Numbered from the stretch's first letter, positions 34,101-48,800 are shown. The stretch: 64,000 nucleotides of DNA from Megalonaias nervosa (GCA_016617855.1 JAECUM010003261.1:31569-95568), one strand, 5' to 3'. Numbers and translations are program-made. Notes: generated by a model not told the origin, from the sequence alone.

Positions 34101-37100
34101 CGGATAATTTGAATTTGAATTCTTTACACCTAAATACTCAATCACTGTGAGGGTTTTTAAATGGCTAAGCCATTTGGGTGCTTCAATTACAGTAGTAACT
34201 CTCTTCCTGTAGCTCTCGTCGTCTTTAAGCTTAGTGTAGTAGTGATGAAGAGTTAATATATCTGTGGGTTGAGGATCAATTGAAACATGTTACCTTTTTT
34301 CATGATCTTTTTCAGGCAAAAGTGACCATTTTTCGTGAAAATGGTTTTTAATTTGTTGTCCTTGGTTACGACAAATACCTGGTTTAGTGGTGCCTGAGTT
34401 TGAGTCCCATGGCCCACAGTCATCGGGAAAGTCATTGCATTTTCCCCCTTCTCTCTGTTGATACATCACATCAACGTGAACATTGCTTTTGTGTCCCAAT
34501 GGTACTCTTTCTGCTGGCACATCTTCACTTAAAAGCGTTTTAAATAGTTCGTCATTTTCCAAGAACCTGTTTCCTGGATTTTCCTTAACTTGTTGGTGCT
34601 TGATACTCAGGGGTACAATGGCAAGTGACTGGTCTGTTTCTTTGGTAAAAGATATATCTGCTTCATTATCACTGTCCGCATCAGTTAAATCTTGAAGATT
34701 ATTGAAATAGTTCGATGAAAACAATTCACTTTCCATCGATATTAATGATACATTAGAGCAACACCTTTTGGGGAGGTAAATGCCCTGTAGATGTCACTGA
34801 AGTGGAAGATGAAAGTCTGTGTTTGTGGCTAACACCATATTCAACAGTATTGTCATCCGTTGATGGATATGCTAACATATGAACCACAAAAATAACAGCT
34901 GCGAAGTGGTTGACCACGTACCACTTTCCCAGTCCTGGTGTTGGTACATCTCCACTCTTGTACCAAAGGATTGTTAGCTGCCGTCTGTTCTCAGAATCTC
35001 CAGATGGGTGGAATTCGGTGTTCAAAGTTTTGTAGGCGATATCGTTTTTCCCATTTACGTATGGGTGTATCACTTTTATTTTCATGTTAACCGCATCTGC
35101 CAAAGTTATAATTGTCCACGCATTGGAGAATTTTCAGATGATGGCAGAGTCCAGACAAGACCGTGCATAACTGCTAGAAAGCAATTGTATTTTAGGTCTC
35201 TGTGGATGCAACATGTATTGTTCCCAGCTTGTAACAAGTTTCATACGCATGTGGTACTGTAGTTTCACTGACATGGTTTCGTTATCACAAAGCAAGATAG
35301 AGACGGCATTGAAGAGGCAGTCTCCATCACCGCTTGTCGCCAGGGGGTTTCCAGTTATGTTGTTGACATAATTGTCCATCACCTCAGTGGCGACTGGATG
35401 AACGTCTAGCAAATAAGACATTGGCTCTTCTGGAATTTGTAATTTCACTTTGAACATTAGCTCTCGCTGAACAGCATCCTTTAGTTTCTCTATGTTCTTT
35501 GATGCAGCTGCCTAGAGAGAAAAGAAAACCGCATTAAAATAGTCGATAAATACTGGAATTAATGCAGATTTTGAGTTTGTTGAAGCATTGGTAATATGCA
35601 AATTAGGTCATGAATAACGCACATAGACAGGTAAAGCCGGTACAGACAATTTAAAGTAGCAACAATGTCTTCATTGTTTTCTTTAAAAACCTATTTGCAC
35701 CGAACATTGTAATGAATTATGTTAATATTCAATAAAGCAGTTTGTCAGAACAATTGAATATCATCATTATTCGTAAAGTTTTTTTTTTGTCATTTAAAAC
35801 ATCAGCAGAAAGTTCCTTGTGAGTATATATTTTATACGTACATATGGTAAGTACTAGAAAAACTAAATGCGCAAAGGTGGCACAGAGACGTTATATACTT
35901 ACAATACTGGAAAACATTTACAATTGATACAAAATTAAGACTAAGAAATGTTTGATTTGTCTATATGTTGATCATTATAGTTCTTTTCTTTACTTACGTA
36001 AATGTTTGCAAATGGGGAAATTACTTTTCTCTCCTTTTTTCGTATTGACCATGAAATGTCCTCATGTAACATTCTAAACATATCTAATTATTTGTTGAGA
36101 AAATAAATAGGACTCGCAAAGATATCGAATTTATATAAATAAAAACTGTTTACTGTTGATACAACATTTAAGGTATAGGGTATGTTACGTGTAGGCTCGT
36201 ACAATAATAACAAGAGAAAAGAGTGAAGTCAACAAGCTTTGTATATTTTAACAAAATAATTTATTTCCCTAGAAAACAATGTAAAAATTGGAAATAGGAC
36301 TTAATGTTTGTGAATATAATCCAAAATTTAATCCTAAGAATGAAAAATACAAGTCCTATCACTAAATAGTTCTAAGAGAATCCAGGTTCGAATCTCGACG
36401 ACGTTCCAATATGGAAGGCGATGACGTCAGATGTGGTCATTGTACAAATGGCAACAATTCCTCAGTTGAATCACAGTTTATGTTTCCGTATAATTCCAGA
36501 ATAAATTTCCATTGAATTTTTTTCTCCCAGAATTTTTATAAAAAAGTACTCTCGTTTGGTTTTCTAGAGAATAAATTATTAAATTCCAAAAACAAATGAA
36601 CTTCAAAAAACAATCTGGTTTCAACAATTGAAACCTTTCGAGCCCTCAAGGTTTTAAAAATACAACTCACTGAAAAGCTCTCAGAACGGGTATTAAATCC
36701 AACTAAAATATCATCCCGTTCTCGCGTGATAGGTCACATGGTCTCTTAACACTTGAACAACGCAATAGAAAATATGAAATTTGTCACGTAGCAAGAATAG
36801 CCCTATCTAAGAACCAGACTCTCATTCTGAAATAAATTTAAAAATAAAACATTGTTTATTCAGACTAGGCCGAAATGACCTTGGCAATAGCCAATTGTTT
36901 TTGCGTAGTGTTTACAACATGTGTACCAGAGTGAGCTAAAAATAATGCTTCTGTAATAGATTTTACGTTTTAGATAAACAGAATTTTACTGAAAGAAAAT
37001 ATCGAATCCCGTGAAAATAATCATTACAATAAAATGTAATGAAACAAAAATAAAATAAAAAAAGAATTTTAAAACTAACACACAAGCAATTTAATTACAT

Positions 37101-39673
37101 ATACTTAACAGGTAGTGAAGTGCTACTGTAATCAGATTGACACATGTTATCACATGTTACAATCACAGGTAGCCGAGTACATATGCGCTACCTCAGTTAG
37201 CTTTGCGGCGCTACAAAGACAGTTCAGATGATTTTCAACAACAAATGTTTAAAATTTAAGTTGTCCCATGCTGTTTTCTTAGCAAAATCATCTTGTGAGT
37301 AAGCCTAACCAGTATACCATGATGTTGGCTCTAAAACTCTTGGGACGGGGCAGCGCACATTTGTGGACTGATTTGTATATAAATTGTATATGTATCGTAT
37401 TTAGATGCAAAGAAAAGAAAATTAAACTAAATCTGTAATATCTTTTTATCTCTTTATCTTTTTTCATGTTAGTTCTATGTGTAAATGTTAAAAGAAAAGA
37501 ATTAAAGAGATTTTAATCTCTTTTTTTTCTTCACTTTATTTATATGTAAATATTAAAAGAGTTTTGATATTCTGTATCAATTTATTCATTTGCCATCTCT
37601 TTTTACTTACACATTTTAAATTGTGGATTCATGTATTAATAACTAAATGATATGCATTGGGAAATCAAAAGTACTTTCATGCATATAAAACCGATAGGTA
37701 TTTAATTCAGAATTGTGGGACTTAAAAGGAAGGGTCCACATACCTAGTCCCAGGTAGACAAATGTGTAGCAAATTCTTAACAAGCTTTGCTAAAGAAAAT
37801 TGTCCAGTACAATACTATCCAATAACCTTTTTTGAATTTTCTTTGCATGTCTTTGTACATGTTTACTTTTATGACCGATATTGCACTAATTGATTTCTTT
37901 CAGATTTAGAATCAAATTACTGCATTATTATTAAATGAGATAAAATAAGTAACATATAATGATAAGCAGATTCCAATTTTTGTTTGACAAAAGACACTTT
38001 TTAAATATTATAATTAATTTAATACAACGGTGTGTGGAAATAGACATTGAAAAAAATGGGCAATATAACATTATAGTAATAAAATAATTTTAAAACAGTA
38101 TTCTCACAAAGTGCTATACAATATACACATGCGAATTTATGCTCCATCTGATGTGAAAACTGTAAATTACATGTTATAAACTTCACCTGGTGTGACTGAT
38201 TTGCAATGTCGTGTGATAGGTTGTATCATAATTATAACACACATTTATATATTTTAGAGAATCAAAGTATTAGACAAATTATATAAATTCATGCACAGGC
38301 TGCATTTTTCTTAGATAAAATGGTCATTGAATCGGTTGAAAATCCATGATATTGCATGATGATTACAACACATAATTAGGGGCCTATAACAAAAATGCTT
38401 TGAGAAAAGAAAGTAGTTTTTGCGTGTGCTAACCTAAGTAATTTAATTATTACAAATTTTAAAGTAAATGCTAATACTTACATTCTGCAAAAGAAGCATG
38501 GCCATCAGGTAGTCAAACTCATTACCATCCAATGTACAACACGAAACGCACACATATTCTAGATCAGTGTTTCCCCATATTTTCAATTCATTGTCCAAGA
38601 TTTCTTGGCATTTGCTATGATACCAGTTCTTACACAGCAAACATTGAACACAGTAATTTGAACAGTTTGATTTGCATCCACCACATGGAAACCTGGCTCC
38701 ATGTTTTTTACTGAAATTAGCCATCATTCGCTTAAAAATCACCAATACAGAATAAAGAAAACAAGAAATATGCAGTATTTAAGCTTTGTTTCAAAATAAG
38801 AGACGAGGTGATGAAACTTTAAGATTTTATACCTTGCATTTGATTGCTTGTAATTAACAGCAATGTTTAGTTCAGACTGTCTAGCAGTTTATTAATGATA
38901 AAAAATACACAACTTGAAACCCGTCCTATTTCCAAAGAAAACATGCTGACATTTGTCAGTTCTCAGTATGTGGTCAGAAACACTTGCGTTTGCTGATTCT
39001 GTTCAGCAGTTCATTTCATTTCATTTTATGCGATTGCCTACAATTTACCTGTTATTGTTCACATGTTCTAATATTTATAATTAACTCCTGGCCTCGACTG
39101 CCCAAGGGCTGAGTTGTCTTTCAACTATTCAGCATGTACCAAGAGGTCGTTATTCTGTAATTGCAGGTACATGTAAAAGAAAACATTAAGAATGTTCTAA
39201 TGTTTTATAATTTGCACATATGTAATAATGCAGTTTTTTTATTTTTGCATTTTGTTCATTAGATCACATAAGTGTTTTATTCACTTTTTATCAGTAAACA
39301 GTCTAAACTGATCCTCATCACGTGAAATTTAATTTGGCTGAATAGAAATTTAGTTGAACATGTGGCTCTGATTTGGCATATAAATATAGCAGCGAAAAGA
39401 GACAGTAAAAAGAGAGTAAATTCTAAGAATCAGCTGGAAAAGATTAGACACCAAGTTATAAATAGATGTGTTAGGAATATCAACATTTGTGCTTAATTGG
39501 ATTTCTCCTTAGCATTATTCTATATACATATGCATACATCCAAGGATTAAAGCCAAAGGTAACGATTTTTGTATATGTATCATACATTATATGTATGTTC
39601 TGGTGAAGCAATAAAGCAAAACCAGTCACATTTTCTACATGTTGGTGTTGTTTATTTTATTTTATCATTTAAC

Positions 39674-39734
<61 letters not shown>

Positions 39735-39743
39735 AGTATATAT

Positions 39744-39785
<42 letters not shown>

Positions 39786-39797
39786 AGTATGCTGTTG

Positions 39798-39837
<40 letters not shown>

Positions 39838-42800
39838 CATGTCTCTGTGTGTGTCGATCATCAGAGTCTGTATCTTATTTCGGAGAAATAAACATCAAAT
39901 AACTAAAAGAAAAAATTTGACCACACAAAGGCCAATCCAGACACAGAAAATATATAGCAGACAAAACATTATAGCATATACATAGCAAACATGGATGGTT
40001 GGAAGATCGTTGGCCACGATCACTGAAAATAGGGATTATCTTATGTAATAATCCACAGACAAATGTGTCAGTGGGTGATAGTACATAACATATAATAAGT
40101 TATTAATTTCATAAAATAAAGCTATCAAGTATTGGGAGAGAAGAAAATAAGGGGCCTGTATATACAGGAACCTCAGAGAATGACTCATCCAAGAAAGTAG
40201 CAAATTAAGAGAAACCACCGCAACAAAACGATCATATATACATTTTCTTTTCAGACTTCTTTTTGATTATTTACGGAAAAAAACAACACAAAAGTATCAG
40301 AGGGTGGGAACACGCACACAAAAGCCTTTGAATGTTTTGAACAAAGAGCCATGGGGGAGGGACACACTCGAGGCCAATAGCAAATTATATCTAAATGTCA
40401 AAGGTGTGCCCACAAATAAAAATTAACATTATTCTAGAATACAGATATCTGCTATTAAGTATGCAAATTAGGAACATATATGTTGTCCTCGACTCTGTCG
40501 ATAATTTTCAAGCAAATGGTAATTGGAGATATTTGTTACGTTTCATACAAAGAATTTCTAATTGCTTTAGTAATTTAACGTATTTCATTTTGACCCAGAA
40601 CTTAACTTTGCAATGAATTTAAAAATTTCTTTAGTAGTAAATACATGACATGCTTGTTTCTGGACAGTATTTGAGAGTATTTAGGCAGTATTTGGGTAAA
40701 TCGTGCCACCCCAAAGATCTTGGATACTAATTTGGAGATGTTGCTCCATGGTGGTTACCACTTTATTTTATTCAGTTACCTAATTGAGATTATATTTCAT
40801 GGTGATTAGCATTTTTAATCAGTGTTCTACAAAAACAATAGTGAATTGAGCCATCTATACTCCGGATTAAAATATAGTGATGGTGGATGGAAATTTAATA
40901 TGTAATTTCCTGAAGTATTTCCTTAATATACAATCTGTTTCATTTAGAACTTATTCACACCTGAAGTATTTCCTTAATATACAATCTGTTTCATTTAGAA
41001 CTTATTCACACTGAAATTCAAATAATTCCCCCCCCCCTTCTCTTTCTATAGCAGATGTCTACTTAGGCCCTGTATATGTCAGACCATTATTACTGGTCAT
41101 TGCAGTTTGCTGTTGTTGATGCAGTTTTTAGTACAGTCACCATTGTGTGATGTTATATCAGACTTGTTTATCTAAACATTACCAGAAAACAAGATGATAT
41201 AATCATCAGTGTGGTGTCCATGATGTTAAGAAATTTAGCGCAGCCCCATTTATTACATCACATATCAGATTATTTTACAGTTTCTTAATTTCCCTCATAT
41301 GTTTTGTCTCTATTCATCAAAAACAGACCCTTTATTGTAACTGCTTATTTAACTATTTATTTTAAATGAACCCCATTATTTTCACTGGAATTTAATCTTT
41401 GCCTCTTAGTTTTGCAATGTTCCCTACACCTTAAGCTCCACCCACTGGAGCTTGTGCAATGGCACTATGTTGCCATAGGTTTGGCTATAATAGAACTATG
41501 AAACAAATTATTGATGACTTTTCCAGTAGCTATTGACAATTTCAGCTTCTTTTAGAACTGATATAATTAATGATAAATGACTTCTTTGTTAATACTTAAG
41601 GTAATAACTGACATCTCTCTCTCACTGCTCTGGACAATCTGGGGTGACTTCACCAAGCACCCTTAGGTGAGTTCTCCATGGGGCAAGGTCTCCCAAGATG
41701 AGTTCTCCATGGGGTGTGTTCTCCATGTTCCATGGTTAGCCCATATCACAGGAGTCTGTTTTATCAGTAAAATATGACAAACGCTTGTGAGGGGGCCCTG
41801 AGTGGCCGAGTGATCTAAAGCGCTTTCCGTTACAGATCACTGCCATCTCACCTCTGTCTGCGTGGGTTCGAGTCTAGGATTCGGCGAATGTGGATATGTG
41901 AGAAAGCTTGCCAGTAGCTTCTCGTGGGTCAGTGGTTCTTTCCGGGGATTTCCTGGTTTCTTCCTCCACCATTAATACTGGCCACCATGTATAGCCTATC
42001 ATGTGCTGAAAAATGGCGTTAAGCCCCACAACAACAACAACAACAAATGCTTGTGATGACAAGAAACCTTATCTATAGATTAAATATACATGTGTAGAAT
42101 GTTTTCTGCATAATTTGAGTATGCAAAATGAAAAATAGCCTGCTTTATAATATCTTTTGAAATAAATTATTATATAGTGTACAGCAAAATGCAATCCTAC
42201 AGTGTAAGATGTTGACCCAGATATTTATGTTTTTGGGTTGATCCAAAAACGTAATTGTTGGGATCGATGTCTTACATTGTAAGACTAGCCAAAATGATGC
42301 TTCATTTCTTTTGGATGGTTGGTTTATATTACCAGAGTTAACACTGGCTGTTTTGTTTAAGAGTCTTAAAATGCATTCAATACAAACTTTGCATTCCATG
42401 TCCCAAAGTTTGTGTAACCATACTTGATTATTATTGGTTCCTGTCACAGAGCAATGTAAGTTTAAACTTACAGCTGGTCAGCTTTGCATTTCCACCACTA
42501 ATGGTTAATTTCTAAAGCTCTTGTATCTAACTGAATTCCAGTCAACTAAACTGAATGTAAATATTGTATAAAGACTTTTCTTATTAATTAAAGATGCATG
42601 TACCACTTTGTTTAGGCAAAATGCAAGCATATGTATTACAGTGGGCATCTCCAGACTAGAGATCTTCAGACTGAAAACTGTGATACATTGAGCAGGAACA
42701 ACATCTCCAACATCCAAGTTTTATAAGCTTTTGTCATATCAGTTTTATTCAGTAGCCTCTTTGCCTTTGAAAGCTTATTTTGGACATAGTTTGGTCTTAA

Positions 42801-45800
42801 GAAATATAGTAGCATTAAAAATAACTGCATTCCATGATTAAATTGTTGAACAAACTTGTAGGTGATATAGTTAATTTGTATGTTTAAGTGATTTCTTATG
42901 ATATTTGGAGATGTAGTGCCGAGATCATTTCAAGCATTTTTTTAAAAAGAAAATACGTCATATTGTTCAGATTTTCCAAGGTGAGATAATCTGAATAGAT
43001 GTGTATCATTTTGTGAATATATTCTGTTGTCACAGTAGATCTTTAATTTACTTGATGAAACAATTGCCTTATTCGTGCTCAGTCCAGTCAGCAATTGTAC
43101 ACATTATTATAATCAATTATAATCATGTTTGAGATACATTTCTATGGAGGGGGATTTCCACCATAATTCTATGCATGTATTTTCTAATCTTCCTTGATGC
43201 ATTATTGTAAATGGCTGATTGCAAGTACTACTTTCATAATTCTGTCCATGTATATTGTATTCTTCATTGATGCAAATTGTATGTTGCAGTTTGCAAGTGC
43301 TACTTTCCTTCTGCATTATTGTAAATGGCTGCTTGCAAGTGCAACATTCATAATTCTAGTCGTAAATTTTCTATTCTTCATTGGTGCAAGCTGTAAATGG
43401 CTGCATGCAAGTGCTTAGATCTACTTTCCTTCTACGTCATTCTATCTTGCAGTTTGCCATTACTGAACTGATTCTGTGGTTTGTTATATGGCAAATGCTA
43501 TGTCAGTTATTACACCTTTTGTATATTCTGTTTGTAAATTTGCCATATTACAATTACATCATTCCAACTGCTGTTTTCATACAGATTTGGTCTTGTAACA
43601 ATGTAAATACTAAGTTTTATCAGTATCGTCTTTGTTGTCCAACTCGTGGCACCATCTGTTGTCATAATGGCATACTAGAGATTAGCATGGCATTATGACA
43701 ACAGACGGCGCTCTAAATTTCTAAAGTTTTTCCTTTACCAGAAATAATTAATGCTTCCCATGGAACTTTATGGCATTCATTTTGTGGCGATAAACATTGT
43801 AACTCTTTCATTCCCTTTTTTTAAGGTGTATGTTAGCAACGAAGTTTTTATCGTTCTCTAAAACCATGTGCTTTGTCAAAGATCTAAGTGATTTAAAGCA
43901 TCTTACAAAAACAAATATGCATACACTACAGCAGGGTGGTCTATCTTCTTCAACCTCAGTTTTGATGCACTTAAGTATTTACTTTCACCATTTAAGAAAT
44001 CTACTTTTTAATGATATCTCTCATTACTTTGGAAACATTAGTTATTTTAGCAAAGTAAGGATCAGAAAAGACTGATATATTCCCTCGTGCTCTTCTTAAT
44101 GAGCTTTCATTAGAGGACCCCTGGTTGTAAGGATTGTATTGTACGTCACCCATTTTGACGCACCTCACAGACGTCTATCATTCCCTGTGATGCTATTATA
44201 CAGAAGCTCTGGTGAAAATAATATATTTCAAAGCAACATCAATAGCACATAAAAAAGTATATAGGTAAAATGACATTAAAACAAAAAAGCATTCCTAAAG
44301 GTTTTCTTATTCTTATTACAATCTTCATTTTTAATCAAATTGTGGAAAATCATGTTCGTATCAAGATAAAAATGTTTACTTGTGATTGGAAGTATTAGGT
44401 TTAGTGTATGATTGTTTTCCAATACTTAATTTGCATTGTTAATGTACAGAACCTCAACTTTTGAATGTATTTATAAAACATAATAACAGGTTTAAAACTG
44501 GTTTGCAATCAGAGACAAAAGACATAATGTTAAAGGAGATTTTACTTTTATTTATTGTAATTTTTACCATTATCAAACCAATCAAAAATAAGAAATTAGT
44601 TCAAGAATTTTAGAATTATAAATATAGCACCCTTAGGTTCAAATTATTCAGCTGCTGTCAGTCACATCAAAGATTTATAAAAAAAAAACAAACTTGAAAA
44701 GAATGTTTGAAATATGAATGTAGTAACATATGATTCCGACTTATTAAGTGTGCTGCTCTTTGCAATATAAAAGTAGTTTAGTTAATTATCTATGATGAGA
44801 GAGAGAGAGAGAGAGAGTGCACCAAAACTGCATATTTCGTTAAGTTATTGTAATTGTATACATGAATCCTGGGGCGATGAGCATGTTGTGGGACAGTCTT
44901 AGGGTCTTTCCTTCAACAAGAGAAAAAACTTTACTGATCTTGCTCAATAATTATACAGGGTAGAATTTTACTGATCACTGTCTTTTTATTTGGTTTGATT
45001 TTATTTAATTGCCTACATGTATCATGTGTAGTTGAGGGTGTTTTGGGACAGCCTTTTGATGTTTTAGGGTAGTCATGGCATCTTTCATTGGTGATAATTA
45101 CCAGCATGAGGAAAAAACTCCTGATCTTACTCGATAATTATACAATGCAGGATTTTACTGATCACTGTCTTTTTTAAGGTTTGATTCATTATCACTGTAT
45201 ACATGTATCCTGGGTAGGTGAGAGTGTTTTTGGACAGTCTTGTGCTAGCCCTATGACTTTCAGGGTGATAGGCAGAAAAATTAAAGTGTTGAATGTCTAA
45301 TTCATACATAAATTGTTGGAAATAATCAAAAATAAAATTGCTGGACAGATTTGGGGAGGCAAACAAGTGTTAAAAAACATTGCCTACACTTTTAGAACAG
45401 TTTTTGCTTTAATATTCTTCAGAGGAATAGCCTATGGAAATCTTCAGGATGCACACATTATTGTGAACAAATATTGGTTGAGTGACTTGATATTAGGTAA
45501 GGACCAACAGTCTACCATTTTTCTGCTAAATGGCTTGTCAAATGGTCAAATGCAGGTCAGGTTGCAGATGTGCCTTAGATATCTTCTGATTAGGATTTCC
45601 TACCATTTGACAAGTGTGACAAGATCAATGGTACTTATAAACATCACTTTTAATTTTCGGCCAATAAAAATGATTCAGGATCTTGTGATAAGTCTTACTG
45701 ACACCAAAATTACCAGCTTAAGGAGTTCTATTGGCTAGACTATGAATTTCCTGTCTATACAATGTTGGAACAACAGTTTAATTGCTTACTGACCACTCAT

Positions 45801-48800
45801 CATCAGCTGGTTCATCAGGTGGTCTTCATTTTTTCATAATGACCCCATTTTTCACAAAGTAACAAACTGGTACTTGTGTGGCTTCAATTTCTGAAACCCA
45901 GTCTTGTGTCTTCTCTGAGGAATAGTACTTGGAGGCCTATAACTCACATCAAAATGTCTGGCATGCTTATAAAGTAGCTATTACTTTCTGCAGATATCAT
46001 ACAACTGCAGTCAGAAATTCGCCAGTCATTTCTAATATTCTGTGAAGAAACTAACCTATGAATCTCTCTCTCTCGCTCTCATGATTAAGTCATTTAAATT
46101 ATGAAATTTACCTTATCCATTGTTCCGAGGAACATATATTAGGGATAACAGGCCAAATTTAAAATTTCATTTCAGGTTCATAAATATAACAGTTTTGTGA
46201 AGGTCAAAGCATCAGAAATAACAAATTAGCAAATAAAATATAATCCTTGTCATGGTTGTTTGCTCATAGCAAGTGCAAACAACTTATTTTATTGCCCACA
46301 ACAAAAATATTTTTCCAAAACGTGAGCATTTTTTTGTACAGTCTTTACATTGAATAAAAATCCAGTAATGGAATGGTTTTTTGGGGTTAATTCTAGAAAC
46401 AGTCACCAGGGAATATAACCTGACTGTTCTTGAGGCATAATGTACAAATGTATGTGGCATACAAACGGAAATGTGTCTCGGCCAATCCAGAATTTTGGGG
46501 CCCGGAGTGGCCGAGTGGTCTAAAGTACTCTCCGTTACGGATCACTGCCATCTTACCTCTGTCTGCGTCGGTTCGAGTCTAAGATTCGGCGAATGTGAAT
46601 ATGTGAGAAAGCTTGCCAGTAGCTTCTCGTGGGTCGGTGGTTCTTTCCACGGATTTCCTGGTTTCTTCCTCCACCATTAATACTGGCCGCCATGTATAGC
46701 CTATCGTGTGCTGAAAAATGGCGTTAAGCCCCACAACAACAACAACAACAACAACAACCAATCCAGAATTTACAGTTTTAATTCCTCAGAATTTGCAATT
46801 ATGAATGTATGTCCAATCCAAACTCAAATTGTGTGAAAAGTTTGCCTTTATTCATGTTTTATTTGTATGAAAGTAAAAAAAAAGGGATTGGCAAATAGAT
46901 CTATAAGAACAATATAACAAGACAATCCAAGTATTTGTTCGTTATAATTGCCTGCATGTATGATAATTTTTGTTTTAGACTACTTCATCTAACAATATTG
47001 TTTTTATGCATGCCGGTTTAGATTAAATATTTATTTTTCTCTAATATTTCCTATGAAAAGTTAAACATAGGACTGTATATAGTTTTAATTTATTTATTTT
47101 GCTTTATTGCATAGTTGTAATGTGCTGATATTGTTTGTATCATGACAGTATCAACTTATATTATAAGCAGGATAAAATAATGATAAAATCACAGATCAGT
47201 GAAGATGTTTATGCGGGGTGGGGGGATGGATGCTACAACAGCCTGAGCTGTGAGTAGCCTTAAAAACTTTTAAAGTTTTTTTTAAATTATGGGGGGGGGG
47301 GATCTTACTCTTCTAACAGAAAACAATCACATCTGTAGAAGATGCATGTAAAAATTTGTATTAATCTTTTTAACTACTACATTAATTTCATTTTCAGATG
47401 TATCAAGCAAGTTTGGTACTGTATTGTAGTGATAGCAATAAAATTGAGCTGGTTACTGGTAGCGGTAGCAACGTTATTTGTTTTCAAAATATTATATTTT
47501 TATAATTCCTACTAAAGGAGTCTGATGTTTTGTCAGTGAAGTACCTTACAATTGTTATGAAAGGATTTTTTTCTCATAACCTTCTTCTCATTTCTTGCTG
47601 TGAGAAGGAAAATACTCATAACTTAAGAAATGTCTTGCCCATGGTTAGAGAGAGAGAGAGAAGGAAAGAGTTCAGGCTCTCTTAACAACAGGGTGTCACT
47701 CATAGTGGTGTGGATACAGCTACATGCTGAGAGGTACAGAATCGCTGTTTGAAAAGACAAAGTCCCCTGATTCTTCGATGAACGAACTTTATTTAAATAA
47801 TTGATGTATATAATACTACATTCTAGAGATACATGTGTGAAAACTTTATATTTAAAATACATGAAATGCATATAAGATTACACTTTTCCTTCCAGCCTAC
47901 CAACTTCATTCATTTGAAAAATTTCTGCATTTTAATATAATACAGATAATTAAATCTCGACTAAATTCATGATAGCCAAAGCGTATCAAATTCAATAGTT
48001 GCGATTTAATGTAATAATCGTTTTGAAGAAAAGTATTTTACTAAACTTAAAATAGAATACTAGTTTGGAATAGGTTACTAAAACATTATTCTTTATTACC
48101 TAAAGAATATTTTATTTCCAAATTAAATCTAAACATGAAGTTGGTAGCGAATCCGTCTTTTCCAATAATAATTACCATAAATATGAATGAATATAAATTC
48201 TTTAAAACAATTAAACATTCCATTACATTATAATATACATAGAAAGAACTCAGAAAAATGTTGCCAAAAATATTAACTTTACTGTGAAAATCTTAAAATT
48301 AAAAAGTCCCTATACTTTAAAAAAGTTTAGGAACACAAACAATTCTTACCTGTAAGAAAAGACAGTCCCCTGATTCTTCGATGAACGAAATGATTTGCGC
48401 AAGCTTATTCTCAATTTATACGCAGTTTTGAACATATGCCGATGGCCAAATGTGGACATTCATCTAGGTACTTGTGTTCGTTCACTTTGAATCAGAATGA
48501 GGCTCTCGTCTCTTCCCACTGGCACTGTGTGTGTCATCAGACAGACAATTCTGCTGCATCAGCTCATTCATTTCAAGAAATGCGTGAATCTTCTAGCTTA
48601 ATCAAGGGAAATTTTAGGAATTTGCTTGTTCAGCACCAGGTCTAAAATTTGGTGACTTTTGGATGCAAGAGAAATGTAATTTTTGGTACACAGGGGTTTT
48701 GCACTTGCTCGTAAAGGTGCAATCTTTATTAAAATAGTATACAGTTGTAATTTTAGAAATAAATAAAATTACTCTCAATATATTTTAGAGGAAAATTACT

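Larger units (their letters stand above)
29858..40747 (-). mobile_element. Mutator-like DNA transposon (about 10.9 kb) with long inverted repeats and a PHD-OTU-transposase gene
   Basis: Inverted arms at 29,858-31,155 and 39,520-40,747 match with roughly 85-90% identity by eye, apart from a SINE insertion in the left arm and (TA)n runs. Both ends begin GGAG and are followed by related sequence. Between them, on the minus strand, is one gene-like unit: a PHD-finger exon (38,482-38,745), an intron, then an OTU-protease-like plus transposase exon (35,511 to about 32,780). Long arms and the transposase pattern point to Mutator-like elements. A clear 8-11-bp target duplication was not seen. Nested inside are a SINE (30,598-30,854), a piggyBac-like MITE (31,899-32,737) and a solo LTR (36,183-37,110). 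The unit lies in ASPSCR1 intron 1, antisense to it. Confidence 0.72.

Noticed and set aside
39569..39985. 138-codon plus-strand ORF
   Set aside because: It is mostly YI repeats from the (AT)n tract.
29858..40747. Segmental inverted duplication rather than a transposon
   Set aside because: Both arms end at the same GGAG terminus, and a transposase gene lies between them, which fits a transposon better. The lack of a clear target duplication leaves some doubt.
43194..43418. ORF with CKWLIAS-type repeats, similar to a minus ORF at 50,309-50,533
   Set aside because: The similarity comes from inverted copies of a non-coding repeat with internal modules; there is no codon-level conservation.
46499..46590. 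Candidate tRNA gene (Ser/Leu-like)
   Set aside because: The A and B boxes are present, but the unit is the head of a dispersed SINE with a (CAA)n tail and target duplications; acceptor-stem pairing is not maintained.
46579..46761. Minus ORF beginning with a poly-Val run (also 41,874-42,062)
   Set aside because: The Val run is the reverse translation of the SINE (CAA)n tail.
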